Shown: positions 27,061 through 36,922, numbered from the stretch's first letter. The stretch: DNA of 64,000 nucleotides from Chitinophagales bacterium (GCA_025056305.1 JANWWJ010000021.1:62001-126000); one strand, 5' to 3'. Notes: generated by a model not told the origin, from the letters alone. Numbers and translations: made by a program.

Positions 27061-27613
27061 TATGTACAGTTTTTAAATCAGGGTAACACAATATTTCCCT
27101 TTATGACAGGAGACTGTCTCAATTAAATCACTGATAATTAACGACTTATACTCATAGGCCTTTTCTACGCATCAAAAATACGTGCAGCCGGCAAAGAAAT
27201 ACATTTCATTGATTATCAATATATAATGCCAAAAAACTTTTTGCTTCAGCCGTGAATTATTCAAATAATACTGCAAAAAAACTCATCTCTCTCTTTAGAA
27301 CCATTGATAGACAATGATTTCATGGCATTACGTAACATGCCCCTAGTTTGTGCCATGATTTACGCTCTAGGTAACAACAGGCATACCTCTAATTTCAAAA
27401 ATTCTCAGCCTTTGCTAATGTTCTCCTTTCAACAAAAAACTCTATCTGCAATAGTCCGGAACAGCTTTAGCTTGACGAAAATAGCTTAAGGCATTCTGCG
27501 TTAAATGAACATTTTAGTATCTTGGGTAACATCTGATTGCCTGGGAGGGGGAAGCTACTGCGCGTCAGAAATTCCTGATTTTTACTATAGAAAAAATTCT
27601 CTGAAAACTAAAA
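27041..27613. other. AT-rich stretch without a supported gene
   Basis: About 570 bases. The open frames here (27304-27489 and 27505-27696, + strand) have no recognisable protein features. Visible items: a small hairpin GACAG-gaga-CTGTC (27105-27118), a reverse-strand TATTTTTG box (27173-27180) and several A/T runs. It may hold a small RNA, long leaders for the flanking genes, or the remains of a lost gene. I see no tRNA or known riboswitch. Confidence 0.5.
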
Positions 27614-29119
27614 ATGCTGCAAGACATCATCGAGTTGGTAACATTTGTCAAAAACCGAAAACCATCGTTGAGCGATGTGATCCTTACGGGCCTTAACGGT
27701 TCTACAAACCTTTATCAGAAACTCTTTCAAGCGATAGCCCAAGGCGAAGTCACCGATGACGAAACTGCGAGTAGATATCTGTACAAAAGCACCCAAACCG
27801 ACAAGAAATATTTGATGCTCAAAAATCGGTTGCGGGAACGACTCGTTAATTCTTTACTAATCATTAACAAAAAAAAGATATCTGCAGAAACGTATAGCCA
27901 GGCCGTCCACATCGGCCATAAGTATTATTATGCTGCCCGCGTCATGTCGGCTGCCGGAGCACATCAGAGTGCCATTATGCTTGCCAAGACGGCTCTAACA
28001 ACTGCAGAGCGGTTTCACCTCACAGAATTAACGTTGGGTTGCGCAGCTTTACTGCGGAGCATCTTCGCCTATGCAGGCGCAAAAAGAGAATTCTCGAAAT
28101 ACGATAAGCTCTGCACAGAGGCCTATGAGTTACTGGCTGCGGAGTTGAAATCCGTTTTGCTTGTTGAGCAGCTCTACGTTCATCTTGCCCGTACCAAGTC
28201 GCATGACGAGCAGCTGGCCCGGCAAGCCAAAAGGTCAATGCAAAAGGTTAAGAAGCTATTGACCCGCCACAACAGTTTTGCTGTTCAAGATGCTTATTTC
28301 CGTATCGGAACACTTTATTATCAGTTAATCAAAGACTATCCGGGCCTTCTGGACCTATTGGTTCTTTATGAAAAATATCTGTTGCAGCATCCTCATCTGT
28401 TTCTGCATGTACAAAAAGGAAAGTTTGCCCTGCTGCGCATCGGGGCCTATCTCTATCTGCGTGAGTTTGAAAAAGGAAAACAAGAAGCTGAACGGGCCAT
28501 GCAATTATTCCGACGAGGGTCAAACAACTGGTTTACAACCCTGGAAAACTACTTTTTGCTGTGCATGCAGGCAGGTGATTTTGGCCGTGCCGAGCAGCTC
28601 TTTGACCTGGCCACCCAACACGAGCGATTTGCGGTGTTGTCAGAAGTCAAAAAAGAAACATGGAAAGTTTTCGAGGCTTATTTACTCTATGCCTTGCCAG
28701 ATCGGAGGCAGCAAAAAACCTTCCGAATTCAGAAATTTTTAAACGAAGTGCCCATTTTTCAAAAAGACAAAGCCGGATTGTACCCGGCCATTTTGATTGC
28801 TCAAGTCCTTTTTCTCTTTGAATTTTTGGACGAATCGCGATTAGAAAAAACCTTGGAATCATTACGCATTTACGCCACCCGCCATTTAAAGCAAGTATCC
28901 GCCCCACGAACCATTAACTTCATCAAGATTATGCGGCTGTTGTTTCACTATCAATACGACCTCAAGAAAGCCGAAGCAAAAATTCAGCTTCCCTTGGCCC
29001 GCATGCAGCAGGCATTGCAGGCTCCGCGTGAAGAACGAGACACCTTAGAAATCATTTCCTACGAATACTTATGCGCACGACTGCTGGAAAGGTTAAAAAC
29101 ATTTAACAAGAGAACCTGA
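27614..29119 (+). CDS. helical repeat protein of unknown function
   Basis: 501 aa with no family I can name. Almost entirely alpha-helical, with weak TPR-like pairs (for example AAGAHQSAIMLAKTALTTAE, GDFGRAEQLFDLATQH, YLYLREFEKGKQEAERAMQLF). No signal peptide, membrane segment or catalytic motif. It is rich in Lys/Arg and Leu, which suggests a cytosolic scaffold. It is preceded by the gene-poor stretch and followed by a tiny lipoprotein gene with its own promoter box, so it may be transcribed alone. Confidence 0.7.
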   Translation: MLQDIIELVTFVKNRKPSLSDVILTGLNGSTNLYQKLFQAIAQGEVTDDETASRYLYKSTQTDKKYLMLKNRLRERLVNSLLIINKKKISAETYSQAVHIGHKYYYAARVMSAAGAHQSAIMLAKTALTTAERFHLTELTLGCAALLRSIFAYAGAKREFSKYDKLCTEAYELLAAELKSVLLVEQLYVHLARTKSHDEQLARQAKRSMQKVKKLLTRHNSFAVQDAYFRIGTLYYQLIKDYPGLLDLLVLYEKYLLQHPHLFLHVQKGKFALLRIGAYLYLREFEKGKQEAERAMQLFRRGSNNWFTTLENYFLLCMQAGDFGRAEQLFDLATQHERFAVLSEVKKETWKVFEAYLLYALPDRRQQKTFRIQKFLNEVPIFQKDKAGLYPAILIAQVLFLFEFLDESRLEKTLESLRIYATRHLKQVSAPRTINFIKIMRLLFHYQYDLKKAEAKIQLPLARMQQALQAPREERDTLEIISYEYLCARLLERLKTFNKRT

Positions 29120-29139
29120 AGCACAAACGCACTAAGCAC

Positions 29140-29147
29140 TATCTTTG
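29140..29147 (+). promoter_or_regulatory. -7 promoter box for the 46-residue lipoprotein
   Basis: TATCTTTG, an exact TAnnTTTG match, 11 bases before the ATG at 29159. No convincing -33 element is present. The implied leader is only a few bases. Confidence 0.45.
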
Positions 29148-29158
29148 CTGCGAAAATC

Positions 29159-29299
29159 ATGCAAATGCGTTCGGTTTTGAACTTTTCTCGATTGCTAATT
29201 GCGCTATTACTTATCGGTTTTGCCTTATCGGCCTGTAGTGGTGTAAAAGACTGTCATGGCCGAGTTAAGAAACGCCAAGCAAACGGCGTATTGTTCTAG
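29159..29299 (+). CDS. 46-residue putative lipoprotein
   Basis: ATG at 29159 (an alternative ATG lies at 29165), TAG at 29297-29299. A clear lipoprotein signal peptide (two to three charged residues, then LLIALLLIGFALSAC) puts the lipidated Cys at residue 26 and leaves a mature peptide of only 21 residues containing a second Cys and a basic GRVKKRQ stretch. Very small lipoproteins of this kind occur in Bacteroidota, but I cannot assign a family. Its stop overlaps the end of the convergent polyprenyl synthase gene. Confidence 0.6.
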   Translation: MQMRSVLNFSRLLIALLLIGFALSACSGVKDCHGRVKKRQANGVLF

Positions 29300-30267
29300 C
29301 CTTGTCTGATCTTCAGATTGTCAGCGAGCTTTTTTAGTTCTTCTTTCTTCTGCGCAGGGGCACTAATCAACATCAGATGTTTGAGTGCTTCTGCTGTATA
29401 GGCAGCGATTTCGTCCAGCAGCATCCGATCAACTCCGGCCTTAATGATTAGCGCTTTGATGCGTTCGACATCTGGTGGTTGCAGCGAATTGCTGTTTAAA
29501 AGCCTAACAAGTTGCTGTGCCTCCTCAGAAGAAACTACCTCGAAACTTTTAGCCAGCAGATACGTTTTTTTATTTCTCGAAAAGTCACTGCCTGAAAGCT
29601 TACCGGTCAGACGTGTTTGTCCGAACGCATCCAGGTAATCGTCCTGAAGTTGAAAAGCAAGTCCAAGATTTTTACCAAACAAATAGGCGGCTGAACGATC
29701 GGCTGGTGAAGCACCAGCCAATATGGCAGCTAGTTGTGCGCTGAACCCCAGCAGCTCTGCTGTTTTCAGCGATATCATCTGCATGTATTCCTCGACCGAC
29801 ACTTTATTCTTTCGCTCAAAATCCATATCCAACTGTTGTCCTTCACATACCTTAAGGGCACAAGAGATAAACTGGTTCAACACCTCACTTTGCCAAGCCG
29901 CAGGGCATTTGGTGAGCAACCCCAGGCAAGAGACCAACATTGCATCGCCAGCCAAGATGGCTGTAGCCTCACCGTAGCGAACATGCACGCTCTGTTGCCC
30001 GCGTCGCAGCACAGCCTGATCCATGATGTCGTCATGAACCAGCGTAAAAGCATGAAATAATTCCAGCGCTACAGCTTGAGGCATGACCTCATGGGGATTT
30101 AGGCCGAATAGTTCTGCCGTCATCAAAAACAAAACCGGGCGGGTACGTTTGCCTCCTGACAAGCAAGCATAGCGAATGGGTTCATATAGAGTCGGTGGAT
30201 TTCCTTGAGGAATCCAATGCCCTAATTCCGACTCAAATAAGTCACGGAAGTACTCTGCTGAATGCAT
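29296..30267 (-). CDS. polyprenyl diphosphate synthase (trans-isoprenyl synthase)
   Basis: Condenses isopentenyl diphosphate onto allylic diphosphates. The first aspartate-rich motif is DDIMD at 79-83, followed by QAVLRRG; the second is QLQDDYLDAFG. GGKRTRP (38-44) binds diphosphate. 323 aa, typical of farnesyl/geranylgeranyl-type enzymes. Product chain length cannot be set from sequence inspection alone. It follows RNase R by 46 bases on the same strand. Confidence 0.93.
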   Translation of the reverse strand: MHSAEYFRDLFESELGHWIPQGNPPTLYEPIRYACLSGGKRTRPVLFLMTAELFGLNPHEVMPQAVALELFHAFTLVHDDIMDQAVLRRGQQSVHVRYGEATAILAGDAMLVSCLGLLTKCPAAWQSEVLNQFISCALKVCEGQQLDMDFERKNKVSVEEYMQMISLKTAELLGFSAQLAAILAGASPADRSAAYLFGKNLGLAFQLQDDYLDAFGQTRLTGKLSGSDFSRNKKTYLLAKSFEVVSSEEAQQLVRLLNSNSLQPPDVERIKALIIKAGVDRMLLDEIAAYTAEALKHLMLISAPAQKKEELKKLADNLKIRQG

Positions 30268-30313
30268 AGGGGCAAAAATCTGATGTCTTCACATGCCTAT
30301 TGTGCAACAAAGG

Positions 30314-32434
30314 CTAAATGGCCCGTCCCAACAAGGCAAAATCCAGATTGCGCGTTACGGTGTCGGCACCGACCAGGCGCACCCGAACGCGATCGCCCAG
30401 CCTGTAAACTATTCCGGTATTCACTCCTCGAATCAAATGCTTTTTGGTATCTGCGGTGAAATAATCGCCTTTGATGCGGTCAAAACTGACCAAACCTTCA
30501 CAATACGTATCTTCTGTGAGCACAAAAACGCCAAATTCGGTAATGCCGGATATGATTGCATTAAAAGTTTCTCCTATGTATTCGATCATGAATTCAGCCT
30601 GTTTGAGTTTTACAGACATGCGTTCTGCTTCAGCGGCAGCACGCTCACGCTCACTGCAGTGCCGGCAAAGGGCTTCCAACCGGTCAATCAAGACGGGTTT
30701 TCCCTGCAACAAACTATTTAGAATGCGGTGCGCCAGCAAGTCCGGGTAGCGGCGAATGGGTGAAGTAAAATGGGTATAATGGCGAAAGGCCAATCCGTAG
30801 TGGCCAATGTTTTCGGTACTGTAAACCGCTTTGGCCATAGCACGAATAGCCAACATGTTTAGCATGAATTCTTCGGGTTTACCCCGCGCCTGTAAGAGCA
30901 TGGCATTAAGCGATCGGCTGATTCTGCGAGGCGTGGAAAAATCGAAACGGTAGCCAAACAATCGTGCCACATCGGCCAGTTCCTGCAATTTTTCAGGATT
31001 GGGCACATCATGGACGCGATAAACAAAAGCAACTTTTTTCCCTTTCTGAGCAGACACGTATTCGGCGACAAGCCGATTGGCAAGCAGCATAAAATCCTCG
31101 ATGAGCCGATTGGCATCCGTCATTTTTTTAAGAAATACAGCCACAGGGCGCCCTTGCGCATCAAGCCGAAAGCTGACCTCTGTGGCATCAAAGTCAATGC
31201 TGCCGGCCGCATGCCTTTTCTTCCGAAGCCTTTTGGCAAGGGAATTTAAGCGAACTAACTGCGGCCCAAAGACGTCAGGCTTTCCATCCAAGATTTCCTG
31301 TACTTCTTCATAGGTAAAACGCCTTCGGCTGTGGATGATGGTTTTGCCCATCCAGACCTTTTTGATTTCCGCCTCCTCGTTCATGACCACTACTACCGAG
31401 AAGCAGAGTCGGTCGGTATGAGGGTTCAGAGAGCAGAGATTGTTGGAAAGCCGTTCGGGCAACATGGGTACACAACGATCGACCAGGTAAACGGAAGTAC
31501 CGCGAAGAGCGGCTTCTTGATCTAAGGCAGTTCCCGGTTTTACGTAATAAGAAACATCGGCGATGTGGATACCTACCTCCCACAGGTTGTCGTCGATGTG
31601 TTGTATCGATAGAGCATCATCGAAGTCGCGCGCATCGGCAGGATCAATGGTAAAAGTGGGCACATCACGAAAGTCGCGACGAATATTTTCTTCCTGACGC
31701 GGCCAGCGGTCGGGTATCTGTTCAGCTTCCTGCAAAGCCCGCTTGCTGAAGCGAAGCCTGAAGCCCTGCTCTACGAGCACAGCCTTCATCTCGGTTTCGT
31801 GATCGCCGCTGCGGCCCAGACGCTCCACGATTTCTGCAACCGGTGTTGGCTGACGGGCCGGCCAATGCAACAGGCGCACTACCACCTTATCGTTGACGCG
31901 GGCATGGCGCAATTTGTCCGATGGGATCAGAAAGTCCACATGACTATTTCGGCCGGTGGGCCGGACAAACCAGTCGCCGTTGTGTTCGTGCAGGATGCCT
32001 ACGTACGTATCCATAGCTCGCTGCAATACGTCCACAACACGAGCATCGCGGCGCCCGTCGGGTTTTTCGGAAATCAGGACCCGAACTGTGTCTCCATGCA
32101 AGGCCTGGCCCAAACGGTGAGCAGTAATGCGTAAATCGTCTTTGAGTTGGTCGGAAATCAGGTAACCGGTACCGCTTCGGGTAATTTCCAAGACCCCTTC
32201 AACATAACGGGTATTCGGTATTGCTTTTTTGAGCCGGTTGGCCAGATGCCGGTATTGGCTCCCTTGTTTATCCAAAAAACGCTCCTGTACTAGCCGCATC
32301 AGCGCTTCATGCAAAGCGGTTTTGGCAAATCGATCGCCAAACTCTTTCTTGATTCGTTTAAAAGATACGTATCGTCCTTCTTGTTGAAGGAAAAATTGGC
32401 GTAACACGTGCTCTAAATCATTACGATGGGCCAT
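30314..32434 (-). CDS. rnr: ribonuclease R
   Basis: 3'-5' exoribonuclease of the RNB/RNase II family that degrades structured RNA. An N-terminal winged-helix-like segment and cold-shock domains come first; then the RNB core with metal-binding DPADARDFDDALS, HIADVSYYV and HFTSPIRRYPDLLAHR; then a C-terminal S1 domain (YIGETFNAIISGITEFGVFV). 706 aa, a usual Bacteroidota length. It follows the ABC ATPase by 21 bases. Confidence 0.95.
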   Translation of the reverse strand: MAHRNDLEHVLRQFFLQQEGRYVSFKRIKKEFGDRFAKTALHEALMRLVQERFLDKQGSQYRHLANRLKKAIPNTRYVEGVLEITRSGTGYLISDQLKDDLRITAHRLGQALHGDTVRVLISEKPDGRRDARVVDVLQRAMDTYVGILHEHNGDWFVRPTGRNSHVDFLIPSDKLRHARVNDKVVVRLLHWPARQPTPVAEIVERLGRSGDHETEMKAVLVEQGFRLRFSKRALQEAEQIPDRWPRQEENIRRDFRDVPTFTIDPADARDFDDALSIQHIDDNLWEVGIHIADVSYYVKPGTALDQEAALRGTSVYLVDRCVPMLPERLSNNLCSLNPHTDRLCFSVVVVMNEEAEIKKVWMGKTIIHSRRRFTYEEVQEILDGKPDVFGPQLVRLNSLAKRLRKKRHAAGSIDFDATEVSFRLDAQGRPVAVFLKKMTDANRLIEDFMLLANRLVAEYVSAQKGKKVAFVYRVHDVPNPEKLQELADVARLFGYRFDFSTPRRISRSLNAMLLQARGKPEEFMLNMLAIRAMAKAVYSTENIGHYGLAFRHYTHFTSPIRRYPDLLAHRILNSLLQGKPVLIDRLEALCRHCSERERAAAEAERMSVKLKQAEFMIEYIGETFNAIISGITEFGVFVLTEDTYCEGLVSFDRIKGDYFTADTKKHLIRGVNTGIVYRLGDRVRVRLVGADTVTRNLDFALLGRAI

Positions 32435-32455
32435 AATACATTCAAAGGAGCAGGT

Positions 32456-34189
32456 CTAAAAATCAGGTAAGCGATTCCATTGCCGTGCACTGGACAACAA
32501 CTTTTTACCTATGTCACTAACCGGTTGATCAAACCAACGCTCCGTGGTGTTTTGCTCAATTAGTTGCCCTTGATGCAAAAGCAACAAGCGCTGGCATAAT
32601 TGGCGAATGATGACCAGATCGTGACTTATGATCAACAAAGCCAAATGCAGCTCCCGACGAAGCTGTTGGAGCAGATCCATGATGGCGGCTTGCGCACACA
32701 CATCTAAGGAAGCGAAACATTCGTCGCAGATCAACAATCGGGGTTTTGTGGCCAGGGCACGGGCAATGGCAAGCCGCTGCCGTTGGCCTGCACTGAACTG
32801 GTGGGGAAAACGGTCTAGTACCGAAGCATCGAGCCGCACCCAATCCAACAGTTGACTGAGAAAGGCACTTTGCTCTTTCGGTGCCAGATGAGGTTGGGCG
32901 GCAAGAATCGCTTCAGTCAATATGGTGCGCGTGGAAAGGCGTGGATTCAGTGATGCAAAGGGGTCCTGAAAGATCAATTGAACGCCTGGCGGGGGCTTTC
33001 CTGAAGTTAAAGGTTGCGAAAGAGCCTGGTTTTCGTGGTGAATTTGAACTTGACCGGCGACGTCGTCCAGCAGACGCACTATTGCCCGAGCAACAGAGCT
33101 TTTACCGCTACCAGAGATGCCGGTAAGCCCGACACTTTCGCCTTCGTAAACATCAAACGATACGTTTTTTACGGCCGGATTTCTTCTGTTGCGGGAAGCA
33201 GCAAAAGAATTTTGATAGTGAACGTACAGATGCCGCACCTGCAAGACCACCGGCCGATTTGGTGCGGTGGCTGCAGCCAAAACATCATCGGCCGAAGAAA
33301 CATTAGCACTTTTACTAAAGTGTTTGTTCGGTTCATTCGATACGGTGAAGATGCCTCGGCGGTGCAGGCAATGTAAAAGGCGCCGGGTCGCCTCATGTAC
33401 AGGACTGGACATGACGGAGGTGGTGGGACCCGATTCTACAGTCACCCCCTGGTCCATGACCACAATATGTTCGGCAAGGTTTGCGGCCACCCCAAGGTCG
33501 TGCGTAATAAACAGCAGCGACATGCCAAACTGCCTGCTCAGGGTACCGATCAACTGCAACAGCTCGGCCTGAGCAATGGCGTCCAAAGCGGTGGTGGGCT
33601 CATCAGCGATAAGTAAAGAAGGCGAAGCAGCCAATGCCATGGCAAGCATAACGCGCTGTCGCTGTCCGCCACTCAGTTGATGCGGGTAACTGTGATAAAC
33701 TGTGCGTGGATCTTCAAACCTAACCTGCTCAAGCAGTTGTAACGTGCGCTGCTGAGCTGCTTTGCCCCTTAAACGACAATGCTGGCGAACGACCTCCTGG
33801 ATTTGATAGCCACATGTAAATACGGGATTTAAGGCAGAAAGCGGCTCCTGAAAAATCATGGCAAGGTGTCGGCCACGAAGCCTATTGCGCTGACGTTCGT
33901 TAAGCCTGATAAGATCCACAGGCCCCAGATTCGGGGCACAGAACAGAGCTGATCCATCTGCCGCACAAGTTTTAGGCTGTAAGCCCAGCAGAGAAAGTAC
34001 GGTAAGTGTTTTTCCGGAACCCGATGAGCCAACCAAAGCCACAAACTGCCTTGGTTTTATCGAAAAACTGACCTGTTTCAATAGGTAATGGTCCGGTTCA
34101 CGCCGTAACCAGACTTTCAGATTATTAACTTCTAAAAGGACTTCACCCTTAGGAATTTCACGCTCGGGAAGGTGATGCCCTGTTTGCAA
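32456..34189 (-). CDS. double ABC ATPase of oligopeptide/microcin type (YejF-like)
   Basis: Two ABC nucleotide-binding domains in one chain, as in peptide importers where DppD and DppF-like halves are fused. First domain: Walker A GSSGSGKT (about 54-61), signature LSGGQRQR, Walker B LLIADEPTTALD, switch ITHDLG. Second domain: GISGSGKSS, FSAGQRQR, and an unusual Walker B end, LLICDECFASLD, where Pro is normally after the Glu; then ISHDL. 577 aa. No permease or binding-protein gene is adjacent, so its membrane partners must be elsewhere. Confidence 0.9.
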   Translation of the reverse strand: MQTGHHLPEREIPKGEVLLEVNNLKVWLRREPDHYLLKQVSFSIKPRQFVALVGSSGSGKTLTVLSLLGLQPKTCAADGSALFCAPNLGPVDLIRLNERQRNRLRGRHLAMIFQEPLSALNPVFTCGYQIQEVVRQHCRLRGKAAQQRTLQLLEQVRFEDPRTVYHSYPHQLSGGQRQRVMLAMALAASPSLLIADEPTTALDAIAQAELLQLIGTLSRQFGMSLLFITHDLGVAANLAEHIVVMDQGVTVESGPTTSVMSSPVHEATRRLLHCLHRRGIFTVSNEPNKHFSKSANVSSADDVLAAATAPNRPVVLQVRHLYVHYQNSFAASRNRRNPAVKNVSFDVYEGESVGLTGISGSGKSSVARAIVRLLDDVAGQVQIHHENQALSQPLTSGKPPPGVQLIFQDPFASLNPRLSTRTILTEAILAAQPHLAPKEQSAFLSQLLDWVRLDASVLDRFPHQFSAGQRQRLAIARALATKPRLLICDECFASLDVCAQAAIMDLLQQLRRELHLALLIISHDLVIIRQLCQRLLLLHQGQLIEQNTTERWFDQPVSDIGKKLLSSARQWNRLPDF

Positions 34190-34249
34190 ATGCCGATGAT
34201 GTTCCGATGATAGCGTCAGGCGCTCGAGGGTTAAAAATTTCTGCCTGTC

Positions 34250-36922
34250 TTAACGCAAGACCACCAGCTTTTGCTTTACCACTGCCTGCTGGCCTGCGGT
34301 AACCAGATACAGGCCATTAGGCCATTGATAGACGGGCAATGAAATGTGATGTTCTCCAGCGGGTAATTGCTTTAACAACGTGCGATACACAACCTTTCCC
34401 TGACGGTCGTGAACTTCAATGGGCACATCTCCGCCGGTCGAAACCATAAAGCGCAATGTGGCACTTGAAGTGGCTGGGTTCGGATACAATGCGACAGGAC
34501 GAATGGTTGCTGCATTGATTTGGGGCGTGCCCACCAAACTAGAGGATCGGAATATGCCGCGGCCGTAGCTGGCAATATAGGTGTACATCGTTTGGCCGTA
34601 GTAGGGCACCTGAATGATCTGCAACACCGGCACGCGATCCATGCCATCATTCTGTTCCTGCCAGCCGCTGCCGGAACTAAGGTCATTCACATAAACCCCA
34701 AGCTCTGTACCGATAAGTATCAAGTTGGGATTCACGTAGTCAATGCACGCACTCCACACGGGCATTTTGGGCAAGTTGCCCGTAATGTCAGTAAATGTCA
34801 TAGAAGTGGTGGCATTAGTACTGCGCCAGACATAAGAAGTGTGCCCGTAGCGGGCTGCAACTACAACAATATGGTCAGGATTGTGTGGATCTACGGCAAT
34901 ATAGCGCAGGTAACGACCTGCGGCCACAGGACGACTAAATTCCACAATACCGCTATCCAAAGCACTCCACGCTGACGCTTGCGCATTAATGGAAGGGTAA
35001 CGAAACTTATTCTCTGCATAAACTTGTTGAAAATTACTGTAACGATACACGGTGCCATTGTCTGTACCCACGTAAAGGATGTTCCCATCGGTGGAAAAGG
35101 CCAAGCATGTAACCACCCCATCGGTTAACGGGAAACGAAACCATTCAGGATCGGTTGAAAAATTTAATGCCTGGGTCGTTACCCATACTCGCCCGGAAGT
35201 TGTACCTGTGCCAAAGGCCAGAAATGAATAACTGCCATCGGGAGCTTCCCACAGATCGTAAGGAGCAATCCAGTCGGCGCCATTTTCGGGGAAGCCATCG
35301 CCGTTGCCGTCTATGCGTTCATCAAAGAAGGAATTAAAGCCCCCACTTCCCTCATTACTGTTGCGCTTAAGCGAGCCTGCATAATTTTCGGCAAAGAAAG
35401 CTTTGGGATTGGTTCGCGATATTCTGACATACATGCCATCACCACCCAAAATGTCTACAGCTGACTTCGGGGTGTTTCCTTTGAAATTGATGTACAATCC
35501 TCCATTGTCTTGCGACCCGCCGAAAACTTCTCCGGTTTCTCGAGCTGTTACAGCATAGAACTGTGTGACGTTATAATTTCTATTTACCGCTTGAAAGGTT
35601 GGATAAGTAGCCTTGATGTTTTTCGACTTGAATATGCCCCCATCGGTACCCATCAACATTTCGTTGTCGTTAAAAGGATTGAATGCTATGATGTGCATAT
35701 CCGGATGAATGTAGGTACTCAATGAGAAAAAGCTGTTGACCCTATACCACCCCAGAGAAGGAGTATACTTGTAGAAATAGAACTGCCCGCCCAGATATAC
35801 GGAATGTTCGTCAGAGGGATGAACTGCCAAAGCAATGTTGTATGGACCCTGGCTTCCTAAGGGATTGAAGTTGGCACTACCACCGGGGCCAATTTGTGTG
35901 AAGGTGTTTCCCCCATCGGTGCTCTTGTACACACCGATGAGATCAACGGTTGTGAAACCTTTACTTAATACAGCATAGATTACAGATGGATTTGAAGGAG
36001 CCACTGCCAGTTCAATACGAGCAGTGCTGGCATCATCGGGCAATTTACCCCCGCTGGTGCCATTTAGCTTTTCAAACTGAGTACCGTTAGGCTGTGTGGA
36101 ACGATAGTAGTCGTTGCCGATGATGGCGTGAACGATACCATCAGAGCCAATTTTAACATCCCAAGCATAGGTAACCGCACTGGCCCCGCTGACGTTGCTC
36201 CAGGTAGCACCACCATCAGTTGAATATTTCAACCCTTTATTGGTAGCCGCATAAATCAAGTTGGCATCTGTCGGACTGCAAGCGATTTTATTGACATAAG
36301 CCCATTCGCTATTCGTGTTATTGGGTAAGTTCGGAGTGGTGGAAGGCAAATGCTGCCAAGTGGCTCCACCATCGGTGGATTTGTAGATACCATTGCCCAT
36401 GAAGCCTGGCGCAGCATAGCCTACCGGCACGTTCAAGCCGATGTTGTAAAAACCTTCACCTGTACCTAAATAAAAAGTGCCATCGATGGCCTGAACCAGG
36501 CAGGTTACCGTTAAGGTACCCAAGCCGGCATCTACCTTCTGCCAACTCTCTCCATAATTCAGGCTTTTCCACAATCCGCCTGACACACCGCCAGCAAACA
36601 CAACGCCGGGATTGTTTCGGTCATAAACAATAGCCCGTGTTCTTCCACCGATGTTATCAGGCCCCATTTCTTCCCACACAATGTTAACTGTTCGTGGGGT
36701 GCTTAACTCGTCTGCCTGACGTACTGCTGCATAATAGTCGGCCGGGTCAAACACGCCGGTCATGTCATTGGTCCGCACTTTAGTCCACCATTCAATAGCA
36801 CCTTTAATCTCCTTGACTTTGTTTTCTTCAGGAGCGTTTGGTACTGGTGTCGGCCATTGCCACGACACCAATACGAAGAACAAACTAACTAACAGAGCTG
36901 CGGCTACAATGACTTGTTTCAT
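34250..36922 (-). CDS. secreted Asp-box (sortilin-like) beta-propeller with T9SS sorting domain
   Basis: Exported 890 aa protein. An N-terminal hydrophobic segment (residues 4-21) acts as signal. Repeated Asp-box motifs mark propeller blades: YKSTDGGATWQ, YSTDGGATWSN, YKSTDGGNTFTQI and similar, as in VPS10/sortilin and GH74-like folds. NIGGRTRAIVYD opens the propeller. The final 75 residues (ALYPNPATSSATLRF... VVKQKLVVLR) form a T9SS type A sorting domain. Many such proteins are annotated as glycosyl hydrolases, but no catalytic residues can be assigned here. Its ABC neighbour is 60 bases downstream. Confidence 0.87.
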   Translation of the reverse strand: MKQVIVAAALLVSLFFVLVSWQWPTPVPNAPEENKVKEIKGAIEWWTKVRTNDMTGVFDPADYYAAVRQADELSTPRTVNIVWEEMGPDNIGGRTRAIVYDRNNPGVVFAGGVSGGLWKSLNYGESWQKVDAGLGTLTVTCLVQAIDGTFYLGTGEGFYNIGLNVPVGYAAPGFMGNGIYKSTDGGATWQHLPSTTPNLPNNTNSEWAYVNKIACSPTDANLIYAATNKGLKYSTDGGATWSNVSGASAVTYAWDVKIGSDGIVHAIIGNDYYRSTQPNGTQFEKLNGTSGGKLPDDASTARIELAVAPSNPSVIYAVLSKGFTTVDLIGVYKSTDGGNTFTQIGPGGSANFNPLGSQGPYNIALAVHPSDEHSVYLGGQFYFYKYTPSLGWYRVNSFFSLSTYIHPDMHIIAFNPFNDNEMLMGTDGGIFKSKNIKATYPTFQAVNRNYNVTQFYAVTARETGEVFGGSQDNGGLYINFKGNTPKSAVDILGGDGMYVRISRTNPKAFFAENYAGSLKRNSNEGSGGFNSFFDERIDGNGDGFPENGADWIAPYDLWEAPDGSYSFLAFGTGTTSGRVWVTTQALNFSTDPEWFRFPLTDGVVTCLAFSTDGNILYVGTDNGTVYRYSNFQQVYAENKFRYPSINAQASAWSALDSGIVEFSRPVAAGRYLRYIAVDPHNPDHIVVVAARYGHTSYVWRSTNATTSMTFTDITGNLPKMPVWSACIDYVNPNLILIGTELGVYVNDLSSGSGWQEQNDGMDRVPVLQIIQVPYYGQTMYTYIASYGRGIFRSSSLVGTPQINAATIRPVALYPNPATSSATLRFMVSTGGDVPIEVHDRQGKVVYRTLLKQLPAGEHHISLPVYQWPNGLYLVTAGQQAVVKQKLVVLR

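Noticed and set aside
27105..27121. GACAGGAGACTGTCTC as a possible insertion-sequence end
   Set aside because: No second copy, no target duplication and no transposase fragment nearby; a short hairpin like this can occur by chance.
27304..27696. Two plus-strand frames (27304-27489 and 27505-27696)
   Set aside because: No protein-like composition, no promoter box at a suitable distance, and the second overlaps the start of the 501-residue gene in another frame.
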